Source: Actinomycetes bacterium (GTDB lineage Bacteria; Actinomycetota; Thermoleophilia; BMS3ABIN01). From it: a stretch of DNA of 38,537 bases. The position numbers and the translations under genes are program-made. The notes under the pieces were generated by a model that ran no database searches, had not been told where the DNA came from, and worked only from the letters and a program-made list of their open reading frames with translations. How positions within the stretch are numbered: the first letter of the stretch is position 1; each line of letters begins with the position of its first letter. The stretch spans positions 1,538-40,074 of the forward strand of contig JAJZQT010000006.1 in the NCBI GenBank assembly GCA_021803005.1, in the 5' to 3' direction. Below, piece by piece: positions 7,644-15,773 of this stretch.

Positions 7644-7672
7644 AGAATACATATGTGTTTTGTCAGCGTCAA
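7644..7672 (-). promoter_or_regulatory. Sigma-70-type promoter of the MacB-like ABC operon
   Basis: The minus strand has TTGACG (7667-7672) and TATTCT (7644-7649) separated by exactly 17 bp, in the short gap before the permease gene. This is close to the housekeeping consensus and contrasts with the -24/-12 promoters in the same neighbourhood. Confidence 0.55.
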
Positions 7673-7739
7673 GCTGGCGGTAGGCAGATAATGGCAGGAG
7701 TTCCAGGCAGATTACCCCGGCGGGTATGCACGAACGCAC

Positions 7740-9083
7740 TCACTTTTCCAGCCCGTATTTTTCGATACGGTACAACAGGGTATGGCGGCTGATGCCGAGA
7801 AGCTCGGCGGCCCTGGTGCGGTTGCCGTCCGTGCGCGCCAGCGCCTGGGAGATCAGCTCACGCTCGACTTTCTCCAGCGCCACTCCTTCGGCCGGCAGGC
7901 GGATGGCATCGCTGGAAAGCGGCGCGCCCAGTCGCACCTCGGCAGGCAGGTCTTCAGGGCCGATGGTCTTGCCCTGACTGAGGATCGTCGCCCTCTCGAT
8001 CATGTTTTGCAGTTCGCGGACATTCCCGGGCCAGTGGTAGGCTTCCAGCAACCGCAGCGAGCCGTCAGGCAGATTTTTGTCGGGGGCGAAGCGCGTCAGA
8101 AAGTGTTTTGCCAGAAGGCTGATGTCGCCGCGCCGCTCGCGGAGCGGCGGCATGTTTATGGGGATGACGTTAAGCCGGTAGAAGAGGTCCTCGCGAAATT
8201 GTCCCTGCTTGATCATCGAGGGCAGGTCGCGGTTGGTGGCGCCGATCAGCCTTACGTCGACATTTATCGTCTTGGAGCCGCCCAGCCTCTCGAAACTCAT
8301 CTGTTCCAGGACCCGCAGAAGTTTCACCTGCACCGTCAGCGAAATGTCGCCGATCTCATCGAGAAAGAGCGTGCCGGTGTCGGCCAGCTCGAAGCGTCCC
8401 GGCTTGGAATCGCCGGCCCCCGTGAAGGCGCCCTTCTCGTAACCGAAGAGCTCGCTTTCCAGCAGGGTCTCCGGCAGGGCGGCACAGCTCAGCTGGATAA
8501 AGGGCTTGCCGCGGCGGGTGCTCTGCTCGTGCAGCGCCCGCGCGATCAGTTCTTTGCCGGTACCGCTCTCGCCATAGATCATCACCGAGGCTTCGGAGGC
8601 GGCGACCCGGGAAACTGTCTCGAGGATCCGCTTCATCTGCGGGCTCTCGCCGATGATGCCGGAAGTATCATAATCACGGTCGAGCTCGCCGCGAAGGTAA
8701 TCGACCTCGCGCTCGAGCTTGCCGACCTTGAGGGCTTTGGCCACGGTGAGCTTGAGCTCCTCGACGTCGAAAGGCTTGGTGAGATACTCGGTGGCGCCGG
8801 CTTTCATCGCCTGGACCGCGCTCTCGACGTTGCCGTGGGCGGTGAGCATGATGACAGGCAGCCCCGGATGTTCCTTCTTGATCTCCGTCAGCGCCGCGAG
8901 CCCGCCCATTCCCGGCATGCGCTGATCGAGGATGACCAGGTCCGGGACCGACTCGTCAAAAGCCGTGAGCGCTTCCTCTCCGGATGAGGCCTGGCGCACC
9001 TCGTGGCCGGCGCCCGAGAGGGCTCTTCCCACGACGAAACGCATGTTCTTCTCGTCATCAACGATGAGGATGTTGCTAGGCAT
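7740..9083 (-). CDS. NtrC-family sigma-54-dependent response regulator
   Basis: A 447-aa activator. An N-terminal receiver domain has the acidic pair (VDD, 9-10), phospho-acceptor Asp53 (VILDQRMPG), Thr (MLTAHG) and Lys (LTKPFD). The AAA+ domain has Walker A GESGTGKE, the sigma-54 contact loop GAFTGA, Walker B LFLDEIGD and the arginine-finger region ([10 protein letters not shown]). A C-terminal Fis-type helix-turn-helix ([20 protein letters not shown]) binds DNA. It should activate RpoN promoters after phosphorylation by the upstream kinase. The ORF-track start at 9293 adds about 70 residues that are shadow of the kinase frame; ATG 9083 begins the receiver fold and overlaps the kinase stop by 8 bp. 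It is the obvious candidate to bind the palindromes at 1305 and 5305. Confidence 0.95.
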   Translation of the reverse strand: MPSNILIVDDEKNMRFVVGRALSGAGHEVRQASSGEEALTAFDESVPDLVILDQRMPGMGGLAALTEIKKEHPGLPVIMLTAHGNVESAVQAMKAGATEYLTKPFDVEELKLTVAKALKVGKLEREVDYLRGELDRDYDTSGIIGESPQMKRILETVSRVAASEASVMIYGESGTGKELIARALHEQSTRRGKPFIQLSCAALPETLLESELFGYEKGAFTGAGDSKPGRFELADTGTLFLDEIGDISLTVQVKLLRVLEQMSFERLGGSKTINVDVRLIGATNRDLPSMIKQGQFREDLFYRLNVIPINMPPLRERRGDISLLAKHFLTRFAPDKNLPDGSLRLLEAYHWPGNVRELQNMIERATILSQGKTIGPEDLPAEVRLGAPLSSDAIRLPAEGVALEKVERELISQALARTDGNRTRAAELLGISRHTLLYRIEKYGLEK

Positions 9084-10653
9084 CGGCGATCTCTTCCGCT
9101 TCCTTGCCTGCGCGGGTGAGGGGAAGGCCGACGATAAAGGTGCTCCCCTTCCCCGCCTCGCTGTCGACGCTGATGAAGCCTTGATGGGAGTCGATGATGC
9201 GATGGACGATTGAAAGTCCCAGGCCGCTTCCTTCCGCCCGGGTTGTATGGAAGGGATCGAAGATCTTTTCCTTCTCCTCAGGCGACAAGCCAATGCCGCT
9301 GTCAGTAAAGGAAATCCTCAGGTAGCCGTCGCGGGCGGCCCCGGCCGTGGTCAGGCTGCCGCCGTCGGGCATCGCCTGAATCGCGTTTGATATCAGATTT
9401 ACGAAAATTTGTTTCAATCGGTCCTCGTCGGCCCAGATATGCGGCAAGCCTTCGGGCAGTTCGTTCCTGACCTCGACATTCTGTTGCTTGGCGAACTGCT
9501 TGGTGAGCAGAACCACTTCGCCCAGGACACGGCCCGCATCCACAGTGCCGAACTGTGACTCAGAGGGGCGGCCGAAGTCAAGCAGCGCGTTGACAACCGA
9601 GTCCAGACGGTCGATCTCCTGGATCATAACATGGGTAAGCTCGGTATCCCCGCATCCGGAATCCATTTCCTGCTCCAGCATCTGCACGCTGGCCTTGATG
9701 ACGCCGAGCGGATTTCGCACCTCGTGCGCGACGCCCGCCACGATTTCGCCCAGGCCGGAAAGCTTGTCAGCGCGGAGCAGCTGTTCCGTTAGGTCCTTGA
9801 CTTCACTGAGGTCCTCGATGGTGATGACGATGCCTACGGTCTGGCCGCGGCTGCGGTGGGGCGCGATGCGCACGGCCGCCGGCAGGGCTCGCCCGTTCGA
9901 TGAAAGTTCTGTCTCCAGGGTTGCCCGTTCCTGCCCACCGGCAAGAATCTGTTCCGCGGCGAGGACGAGGCCGGGGTGCTCCTCGAAGATCTTTGCCATG
10001 GGGAAGGCGACCAGGTCATCCTCGTGGCGGGCCAGCAGCTGGCGGGCGGCGGGGTTGACGGTGACGATGATGCCGCGGCGGTCGCAGGCGATGACACCGC
10101 TGCTGACGCTGCTGAGAACGCTCTCCGTGTACGCCTTCATGTGGCGGATGGCGGTCTCGCGCTCCTCGATCTCGCTGTTGAGCTTAAGGACCTCCTGGTA
10201 GCGCTGTGCCTGGCGCCGCTTGGCTTCGACGACGGCGCCGGTTATCAGCGCCAGAACATTGTAAAGAATGACCTCGAAAAGATTATCCAGCGAGCCGGAG
10301 ACAAACAGGCCGCCCATCGACATGATGGCATGGAAAAGGAAAAAGGCGCTGACCGAGAGTGAGGCCAGCAGTCCTCCCTTGATACCAAAACGGAAGGCGG
10401 AGTAAAGGATCGGCACATAATACAGCCGCCGCAGCAGGATGTGGAAGTCGTCCTGTGTGATGAATTCAAAATGAGGCGGATAGTAATGGAAGTAGGTGAT
10501 GACGACGATCGTCACCGCCACCAGCACGGCGTCGCGGATCTGCGACCAGGCTTTGGTTCCGGCTTCCGCCATCGGACGCTCCGGCGCGATCACGGCATCG
10601 GTGTCGATGTTCATCGGTTTGTCCCTGCCTTCATCGGCTGCCTCGCCGGTCAT
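9076..10653 (-). CDS. NtrB-like membrane sensor histidine kinase
   Basis: About 525 aa. The N-terminal third has several hydrophobic segments (about 35-150), then a coiled linker, a PAS domain (SSGVIACDRRGIIVTVNPAA), a HisKA domain with the phospho-accepting His near residue 309 (VAHEVRNPLG) and an HATPase domain with N-box (NLISNAIQAMPDGG), G1 (DSGIGL) and G2 (GSGLGLSIV). This is the layout of NtrB/ZraS-type kinases that partner NtrC-like regulators. I prefer ATG 10653, whose ATGA overlaps the rpoN stop by 4 bp with AAGG upstream; the track uses GTG 10674. The gene overlaps the regulator by 8 bp. The membrane part suggests sensing of an envelope or membrane signal; the signal itself is unknown. 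Confidence 0.94.
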   Translation of the reverse strand: MTGEAADEGRDKPMNIDTDAVIAPERPMAEAGTKAWSQIRDAVLVAVTIVVITYFHYYPPHFEFITQDDFHILLRRLYYVPILYSAFRFGIKGGLLASLSVSAFFLFHAIMSMGGLFVSGSLDNLFEVILYNVLALITGAVVEAKRRQAQRYQEVLKLNSEIEERETAIRHMKAYTESVLSSVSSGVIACDRRGIIVTVNPAARQLLARHEDDLVAFPMAKIFEEHPGLVLAAEQILAGGQERATLETELSSNGRALPAAVRIAPHRSRGQTVGIVITIEDLSEVKDLTEQLLRADKLSGLGEIVAGVAHEVRNPLGVIKASVQMLEQEMDSGCGDTELTHVMIQEIDRLDSVVNALLDFGRPSESQFGTVDAGRVLGEVVLLTKQFAKQQNVEVRNELPEGLPHIWADEDRLKQIFVNLISNAIQAMPDGGSLTTAGAARDGYLRISFTDSGIGLSPEEKEKIFDPFHTTRAEGSGLGLSIVHRIIDSHQGFISVDSEAGKGSTFIVGLPLTRAGKEAEEIADA

Positions 10654-12098
10654 AGGTTTGCCTTGCGCTCCCACGAAGCGGGAATCCCCAGCGCGTCGCG
10701 GTACTTGGCGACCGTCCGGCGCGAGATGTTGACACCATCATTTTTAAGCAGATCAGCCAACTTCTGGTCGGACAGTGGATGACGGGCGTCTTCGTTTGAA
10801 ACCAGCCCGGTAAGCCGCTTTTTGACCGCTGTGGCGGAAAGTCCCTCTCCGCCGGCGGTTGAGTATCCGGCCGAGAAGAAGTAGCGAAACTCGAAGACGC
10901 CGAAAGGTGTGCTCATGTACTTGCCGAGGATGGCCCGGCTGACCGTGGAAGGGTGCACCTCGAGCTTTTTGGCGATGTCTTCCAGCCCTAGCGGACGCAG
11001 GTAGCCTGGCCCCCGCTCGAAGAATTCAGGCTGGGCGTCGGCAATGGCTCTGGCGACTTTTGCCACGGTGGCGCGTCTGTGGTCAATGTCCCGGATGAGC
11101 TGTGAGGCCTTTTTTAGTTTTTTACCGATATAGCGGGCGGTCTCGGCATCGACTGCAGGTTGGGCGCCCGTGGCTGCGCCCGGCGCGAAGGTTTCAGCGC
11201 CCGCTCCGGCATGGCTTTTTGCCTGCGCCTTGCCCGCGGCTGCCATCTGCTGGTACATGCGGCTCAGCCGCAGCGAAGGCATGATCTCTCGATTGGCGAG
11301 GATGCGGACCCGCCCGCGGCCGGGCCGGGCATAGACGTCGGGGATAATAGCCGCCGCCGGGGGGCTGGTGTCAAACAACGATCCCGGTGAAGGGTTCAGC
11401 TCCCGGATCAGGGCGACCGCTCTTCTTACCGTTGCGGCCGTGACTCCCAGGGATTTTGCAATCTCGGCCAGAGCTCCGCTTGCCACCTGGGGCAGGTAAT
11501 CCCGGGCGATGCGTATCGCCGAAACGCCGGCGTTCATCTGCTCGAGTTGGATGGCCAGGCACTCCTCGAGGCTGCGCGCGGCGATGCCGGGGGGATCGAA
11601 GCGATGCATCACCGCAAGCACGGTCTCGATTTCCAGCGCCGGGCGGTTGATCGTGCGGGATAGCTCCTCGACCGACTCGCGCAGGTATCCGTCTTCGTCG
11701 AGGCTGCCGATGATGGCGAGCCCGATGCGGTTCTGCTCCTTGCTCAGGTTGGCCAGATGGAGTTGCAGGGTCAGGTATTCGTCAAGCGTCTCCGGGCTGG
11801 CGGTCAGCTCGCCGGGTGTGGGGGCGGGGCCGCTGACGGCGGTTCCCGAACCTTGTGAGCGGTTTGACCTCTGGAAATCTTCCCAAAGCTCCCTTTCCGT
11901 GGATTGCCCGGGCTCGGCATCGAAATCCGACGGCTCGGGAATTTCCAGGGTGGGATTCTCGTTTAGCTCCTTCTGGATGAGCACCTGCAGCTCGTTCGCG
12001 CCCAGACGCAGTATCCTGAGGCTCTGGTAGAGCCTAGGGGAAAGGACCAGTTGCTGGCTTAAGCCCGGGGTTGTTTTTAGGGATGGTTTGAGTTCCAT
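10650..12098 (-). CDS. rpoN: RNA polymerase sigma-54 factor
   Basis: Sigma-54 directs polymerase to -24/-12 promoters and needs an AAA+ activator. The protein shows region I (LSQQLVLSPRLYQSLRILRL), the core-binding region (LGLAIIGSLDEDGYL-like helices), the DNA-binding helix-turn-helix (EDIAKKLEVHPSTVSRAI), the conserved TPFGVFEFRYFF segment and the RpoN box near the C-terminus (SRRTVAKYRDALGIP). I choose ATG 12098 (482 aa) because region I then starts at the N-terminus as in the family; the track start at 12194 adds 32 residues of lower GC3. Neither start has a strong ribosome site. Co-transcribed with the kinase and the activator, an arrangement that suggests a dedicated circuit. Confidence 0.95.
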   Translation of the reverse strand: MELKPSLKTTPGLSQQLVLSPRLYQSLRILRLGANELQVLIQKELNENPTLEIPEPSDFDAEPGQSTERELWEDFQRSNRSQGSGTAVSGPAPTPGELTASPETLDEYLTLQLHLANLSKEQNRIGLAIIGSLDEDGYLRESVEELSRTINRPALEIETVLAVMHRFDPPGIAARSLEECLAIQLEQMNAGVSAIRIARDYLPQVASGALAEIAKSLGVTAATVRRAVALIRELNPSPGSLFDTSPPAAAIIPDVYARPGRGRVRILANREIMPSLRLSRMYQQMAAAGKAQAKSHAGAGAETFAPGAATGAQPAVDAETARYIGKKLKKASQLIRDIDHRRATVAKVARAIADAQPEFFERGPGYLRPLGLEDIAKKLEVHPSTVSRAILGKYMSTPFGVFEFRYFFSAGYSTAGGEGLSATAVKKRLTGLVSNEDARHPLSDQKLADLLKNDGVNISRRTVAKYRDALGIPASWERKANL

Positions 12099-12239
12099 GA
12101 ACGGGGTTGCGGAAGCTTGCGCGTCCACCTCAATTGGTAAATTCGCTGGCCAGATCGGAACCGCGGCATTGCCGGTATTAAGCATATTACTCATTCAATT
12201 GTAAACGGCGCAGTTACTTTATGGAAATCAGGGAGTCGT

Positions 12240-13058
12240 CTAGTAGTACGCCAGGCTGCCATCCCGCTTGGCCCGAGCGACGGCGTAGCGGAAACAGACC
12301 AGGCTGATTGGAAGGGTGATCAGCGAGAATATCACCAGGGCAATGAGGTCGCCGCCGACTTCGCTGAACCCGGCTCCCTGGAGCAGCGACAGGCGGATGG
12401 CCCGCAGCGAATAAGTGATGGGGAAGAAATACGAGAGGCTCTGGAGCCATCCGGGGAGGATGCTGATGGGATAGTACACGCCGCCGAGCAGCGTCGATGA
12501 AGTCGAGAGCGCAAAAGCGATGGGGTCGCCGCGCTTGAAGATCATGATGAAGCTGGCCGAGATGATGCCGAGGCTGGAAAAAGCAATCACGGTCAGCACC
12601 AGCGCCAGTATCGCCGGCAGTACCGCGGCGCCGGAGAAGCTGACCCCGAAGAAGATCCCGCCGATAAGCAGATAGACGCCGACCCGCAGCGAGGTGAAGG
12701 CAAAACTCCATTGTGATGAGGACAGGACGATGTTGGAAAGCCTCGTCGGCGTCACCAGCATCGCCTCCAGCGTGCCGATCATCTGCTCCGAGCGGATATT
12801 GGTGGAAAAACTTCCCAGTCCCACGGACAGGAAATTGGAAAAGGCAATACCGATCAGCACGAAGGAAAAGTAGTTGCCGCCGTATTCACTGAGGCTGTTT
12901 TGCACCGACGGCGCGTCTCCGAGCAGCTTGGCCACAAAGTAGAACATGACTACCGAGAAGAAGATGCTGGCAAACTGCAGCACGAAGGAAAAGCGGTAGC
13001 TCACCTCCATGAGGAAATCTTTCTTGAGGAATGCCAGCGGTTTTCTCAGTGTCAACAT
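12240..13058 (-). CDS. ABC-2 type transporter permease
   Basis: A 272-aa membrane protein with about six helices and the ABC-2 pattern (RSEQMIGTLEAMLVTPTRLSNIV, then LLGGVYYPISILPGWLQSLSYFFPITYSLRAIR). It forms the channel of an export system with the ATPase encoded just upstream; their genes overlap by 1 bp (TGATG). Such DrrB/NodJ-like permeases export drugs, lipids or glycans; the substrate is not evident. rpoN follows 45 bp (141 bp for the 12098 start) downstream on the same strand, so read-through into the regulatory operon is possible. Confidence 0.9.
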   Translation of the reverse strand: MLTLRKPLAFLKKDFLMEVSYRFSFVLQFASIFFSVVMFYFVAKLLGDAPSVQNSLSEYGGNYFSFVLIGIAFSNFLSVGLGSFSTNIRSEQMIGTLEAMLVTPTRLSNIVLSSSQWSFAFTSLRVGVYLLIGGIFFGVSFSGAAVLPAILALVLTVIAFSSLGIISASFIMIFKRGDPIAFALSTSSTLLGGVYYPISILPGWLQSLSYFFPITYSLRAIRLSLLQGAGFSEVGGDLIALVIFSLITLPISLVCFRYAVARAKRDGSLAYY

Positions 13059-13852
13059 CAGGTTTCCGTTCCCTCTACCATGGTCTGCTCGACCAGGTTG
13101 CGGAAGAAGTCGGACAGTGAGGCGTCGCCGGTAAGTTCCTTGACCGGACCGCTGGCGAGCATTTCGCCGCCGAACATGATGCCGACGCGGTCGCAGATCT
13201 GCTCCGCCTCGGCCAGATGGTGAGTCGCAACGACCACGGTCTTTCCCGAGTCCGCCAGGCTGGTGCGTATGAATTCATGAAGCTGCCAGGTTGCGATGGG
13301 ATCGAGCCCTTTGGTCGGTTCGTCCATGAAGAAGATCTCCGGGTCGGCGAGCAGGCCCCGGGCCAGTCCCATTCGCTGCTTCATCCCGGTAGAATATTCC
13401 TGGAAGCGGCGGTGCGCGGCGTCTTTCATTTCGACGATCTCGAGAACTTCCTCGATGCGCCGCGCCGCGACTTTCTTCGGCAGGCCATGGAGGGCCGCGA
13501 AAAAATCAAGATTCTGTTTTCCGGTCAAGCGCCAGTAGAAGCTCCGCTCCTCGCTTGAGATGAGCGCGATCTTGTTCTTGACCTTTCCCTGCTGCTTTGC
13601 CAGGTCGAAGCCGCAGATGCTGCCGTTGCCGGCGCTGGGCAACACCAGGGTGCAGAGCATCTTGGTAAGGGTGGTCTTGCCGGCGCCGTTGGGGCCGAGA
13701 AGACCGAAGATCTCGCCGCGCCTGACGGTAATATCGATATCCTTGACTGCGGAAAAAACGATCTTTTCGAAAGGATTACGGAGCGAAGAGAATCCCTTGC
13801 GCTTGATAAACTCTTTGGTGAGATTATGAGTTTCGAGAACCACGTCGGCCAT
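13058..13852 (-). CDS. ABC-2 exporter ATPase (DrrA-like)
   Basis: A 264-aa ATPase with Walker A (GPNGAGKTT), signature variant YSTGMKQRM, Walker B (IFFMDEPTKGLDP) and switch His (VATHHLAEAE). The N-terminal insertion FIKRKGFSSLRNPFEK before the A-loop is shared by a subgroup that includes NatA/DrrA-like exporters. Start ATG 13852 (MADVVLETHNLTKEF) fits the family; the track start at 14017 reads about 55 residues antisense to the dus gene. ATG 13870 is another option. The gene lies head-to-head with dus, only 16 bp apart. Confidence 0.92.
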   Translation of the reverse strand: MADVVLETHNLTKEFIKRKGFSSLRNPFEKIVFSAVKDIDITVRRGEIFGLLGPNGAGKTTLTKMLCTLVLPSAGNGSICGFDLAKQQGKVKNKIALISSEERSFYWRLTGKQNLDFFAALHGLPKKVAARRIEEVLEIVEMKDAAHRRFQEYSTGMKQRMGLARGLLADPEIFFMDEPTKGLDPIATWQLHEFIRTSLADSGKTVVVATHHLAEAEQICDRVGIMFGGEMLASGPVKELTGDASLSDFFRNLVEQTMVEGTET

Positions 13853-13860
13853 GTGCCCGT

Positions 13861-13888
13861 ATTCTAACATGACGCATACTACGTCACA
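13861..13888 (-). promoter_or_regulatory. Possible promoter with overlapping inverted repeat between divergent genes
   Basis: On the minus strand TAGAAT (13861-13866) stands 16 bp from TGTGAC (13883-13888), a weak -35/-10 pair giving a very short leader for the ABC-2 ATPase gene. The inverted repeat TGACG-N7-CGTCA (13870-13886) covers the spacer and the first codons of dus, a plausible operator. Confidence 0.3.
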
Positions 13889-14843
13889 TATCAACGAGCC
13901 CTTTAACCTGGGCGTGCTGTTTCTGCCCAACCGGCTGGTGCAGGCGCCCATGGCGGGCATCAGCGGGCGCGCTTTCCGGCTGCAGGCCAGGCGATTCGGC
14001 GCCGGGCTGCTGACCACGGAGATGATTTCCAGCCACGGTGTGTGTTACCGGAACCAGAGGACGCGGTCGATGCTGGCGCTGACAGAAGGGGAGCATCCGG
14101 TTGCCGTGCAGCTGTTCGGTGCGCAGCCTGAAGCCATGGCCGAGGCGGCCCGTCTGGCCGAAGCATCGGGCGCTGACATCATCGATATCAACATGGGCTG
14201 CCCGGTGCGCAAGGTGGTCAAGACGGGAGCCGGGGTAGCCCTGATGGCGGATGAAGCGCTGGCGGTGCGGATCGCCGCCGCCGTCGTGAATGCCGTGCGG
14301 GCGCCGGTCACGGTGAAGCTTCGCTCGGGAGCGGGCCGGGCTGTGACCGCGCTGTCGCTGGCCGGCAAGCTCCAAACGGCCGGAGTGGCGGCGCTTTGCA
14401 TCCATCCGCGTCTTGGCGGCCAGGGTTACAAGGGCCGGGCCGATCATGCCATCAGCGCGGCGCTGGCCGCGGCGGCATCGGTGCCGGTCATCGCCAGCGG
14501 TGACATCGACGGGCCCCAGGCAGCTGAAGCGCTGCTGGCCGAGGGCTGCGCGGCTGTTATGATCGGCCGCGCCTCACAGGGGAATCCCTGGATATACAGG
14601 GACCTGCTCGACGGCGTGGCGCCGTGGCGCCGTCCGATCGACGAAGTTTTGGCGGAGCTGGAACGCTTCTACCGCGATCTGGTCGAGGAGACCGGCAGAG
14701 AGCGCGCCCTGCGGCAGATGAGGAAATTCTATGGCTGGTACTTAAAGCCGTTTAAGCCGGACGCCGAGCTTCGCGACGGATTAAAACGCGCGGATGGATT
14801 TGAGGAGGCTTCGGCGCTGATCGGCCGGTCGATAGCGACGTAA
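13869..14843 (+). CDS. dus: tRNA-dihydrouridine synthase (DusB-like)
   Basis: A 324-aa flavoprotein (from ATG 13869) that reduces uridines in the tRNA D-loop. It has the FMN-barrel start NRLVQAPMAGISGRAFR, the substrate segment TTEMISSHGV, the catalytic cysteine in NMGCPVRKVVKTGAG, KLRSG, and the phosphate-binding region ASGDI...GCAAVMIGRASQGNPW. The usual HGRTR-x-Q-x-Y-x-G motif is altered here to HPRLGGQGYKG. The ORF-track start at 13851 is also possible but overlaps the divergent ABC gene. No ribosome site is visible, so translation may be leaderless. It converges on the 297-aa gene with 21 bp between and no clear terminator. Confidence 0.92.
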   Translation: MTHTTSHINEPFNLGVLFLPNRLVQAPMAGISGRAFRLQARRFGAGLLTTEMISSHGVCYRNQRTRSMLALTEGEHPVAVQLFGAQPEAMAEAARLAEASGADIIDINMGCPVRKVVKTGAGVALMADEALAVRIAAAVVNAVRAPVTVKLRSGAGRAVTALSLAGKLQTAGVAALCIHPRLGGQGYKGRADHAISAALAAAASVPVIASGDIDGPQAAEALLAEGCAAVMIGRASQGNPWIYRDLLDGVAPWRRPIDEVLAELERFYRDLVEETGRERALRQMRKFYGWYLKPFKPDAELRDGLKRADGFEEASALIGRSIAT

Positions 14844-14864
14844 ACGGCAGCCGGCGCCCGTCGT

Positions 14865-15758
14865 TCAGTCGATGGAATCGTAGAGTGAACCAGCCTCGGC
14901 GTCCAGTGTCTCCATCTGTGATTGCAGGCCGGCGTACTGCTGCTGCAAAGGCGCGATCTGATCCTGCCACCAGGGGTCTAGCGGATCGCCGCTGGTAGAA
15001 ATGGCCATCAGCTTGGATTCGATCTGCACCGCGATCTGTTGCGCTCCAGCCTGATCGCCGGCGGCGGCGGCATCAGCCAGGCGGGCGCCCAGGGTCGCCA
15101 GCCCGGAATTATCGGCGGCAGTCTTTGAGAGCTCGTTTAAAAGCGGAAAACCCGCCTGCGAATAGGACTGGTCCAGCTGTTGCTTCACCTGGGCAAACGC
15201 GGCGGCCGTCTGCTGCAGCGAAGCGGAGGCTTCCTGGGGGCTGGACTGCACCTTTCCCATGGAATCCTCGAGCTGCCCCAGCAGCCGGTCCATTTCCTGG
15301 CTCGAGTTGAAGACCACGGGACCGACCGCATACAGTTGATCGAGACGATCGACGGTAGACGCCAGTAAATCAAGCTGCTGCCGGCGGACGCTCGCCGTCT
15401 CCTGTTTCTTCTGCAGATAGGCCCGATAGCTGTCGCCGAGGAGGGGCAGGCCCGCCGCCGCGGCTATATCATCCTCGGCGTCCTTCACGGAGCTGGCGGC
15501 TTCCCCCAGAAGCGGCTTCATGTCCTGCAGGGCCGAGGCGGCCTGGCTGATATTTTCCAGAGACGTGAAGCTGTCGCGGCCGAGCTTGTCGAGTTTCATT
15601 TGCGCCATGACGGCGTCGGCGTCCTGAATGTGGCTGTTGGCATCTTCAAGCAGCATGCCGGCGCGCCTGGCCTCGAACCATCCCAGGCCGAACCAGCCGC
15701 CGGCCGGCACCGCGGCGATCAACAGCAGCGTCAGAATTATCAGGAGTATGCGTCTCAT
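14865..15758 (-). CDS. Membrane-anchored coiled-coil protein of unknown function
   Basis: A 297-aa protein with one N-terminal membrane segment (about 4-24) followed by long Ala/Gln/Leu-rich helices with heptad character (for example QEMDRLLGQLEDSMGKV). No catalytic motif is visible and I do not recognise the family. It probably stands in the periplasm-like space as an extended helical bundle. It is the last gene of the GT4-polX-peptidase run, 15 bp after the peptidase stop, so it may be a partner or scaffold for the peptidase-like lipoprotein. No strong ribosome site; the upstream GAGACGCATGA is repeated at the start. Confidence 0.75.
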   Translation of the reverse strand: MRRILLIILTLLLIAAVPAGGWFGLGWFEARRAGMLLEDANSHIQDADAVMAQMKLDKLGRDSFTSLENISQAASALQDMKPLLGEAASSVKDAEDDIAAAAGLPLLGDSYRAYLQKKQETASVRRQQLDLLASTVDRLDQLYAVGPVVFNSSQEMDRLLGQLEDSMGKVQSSPQEASASLQQTAAAFAQVKQQLDQSYSQAGFPLLNELSKTAADNSGLATLGARLADAAAAGDQAGAQQIAVQIESKLMAISTSGDPLDPWWQDQIAPLQQQYAGLQSQMETLDAEAGSLYDSID

Positions 15759-15773
15759 GTCATGCGTCTCACG

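Noticed and set aside
9084-9293. N-terminal extension of the NtrC-family regulator in the ORF track
   Set aside because: The 70 residues are antiframe of the kinase's HATPase domain; the receiver domain starts at ATG 9083 with an 8-bp overlap.
13853-14017. N-terminal extension of the ABC-2 ATPase
   Set aside because: It lies antisense to dus and lacks family similarity; ATG 13852 begins the normal ATPase fold.
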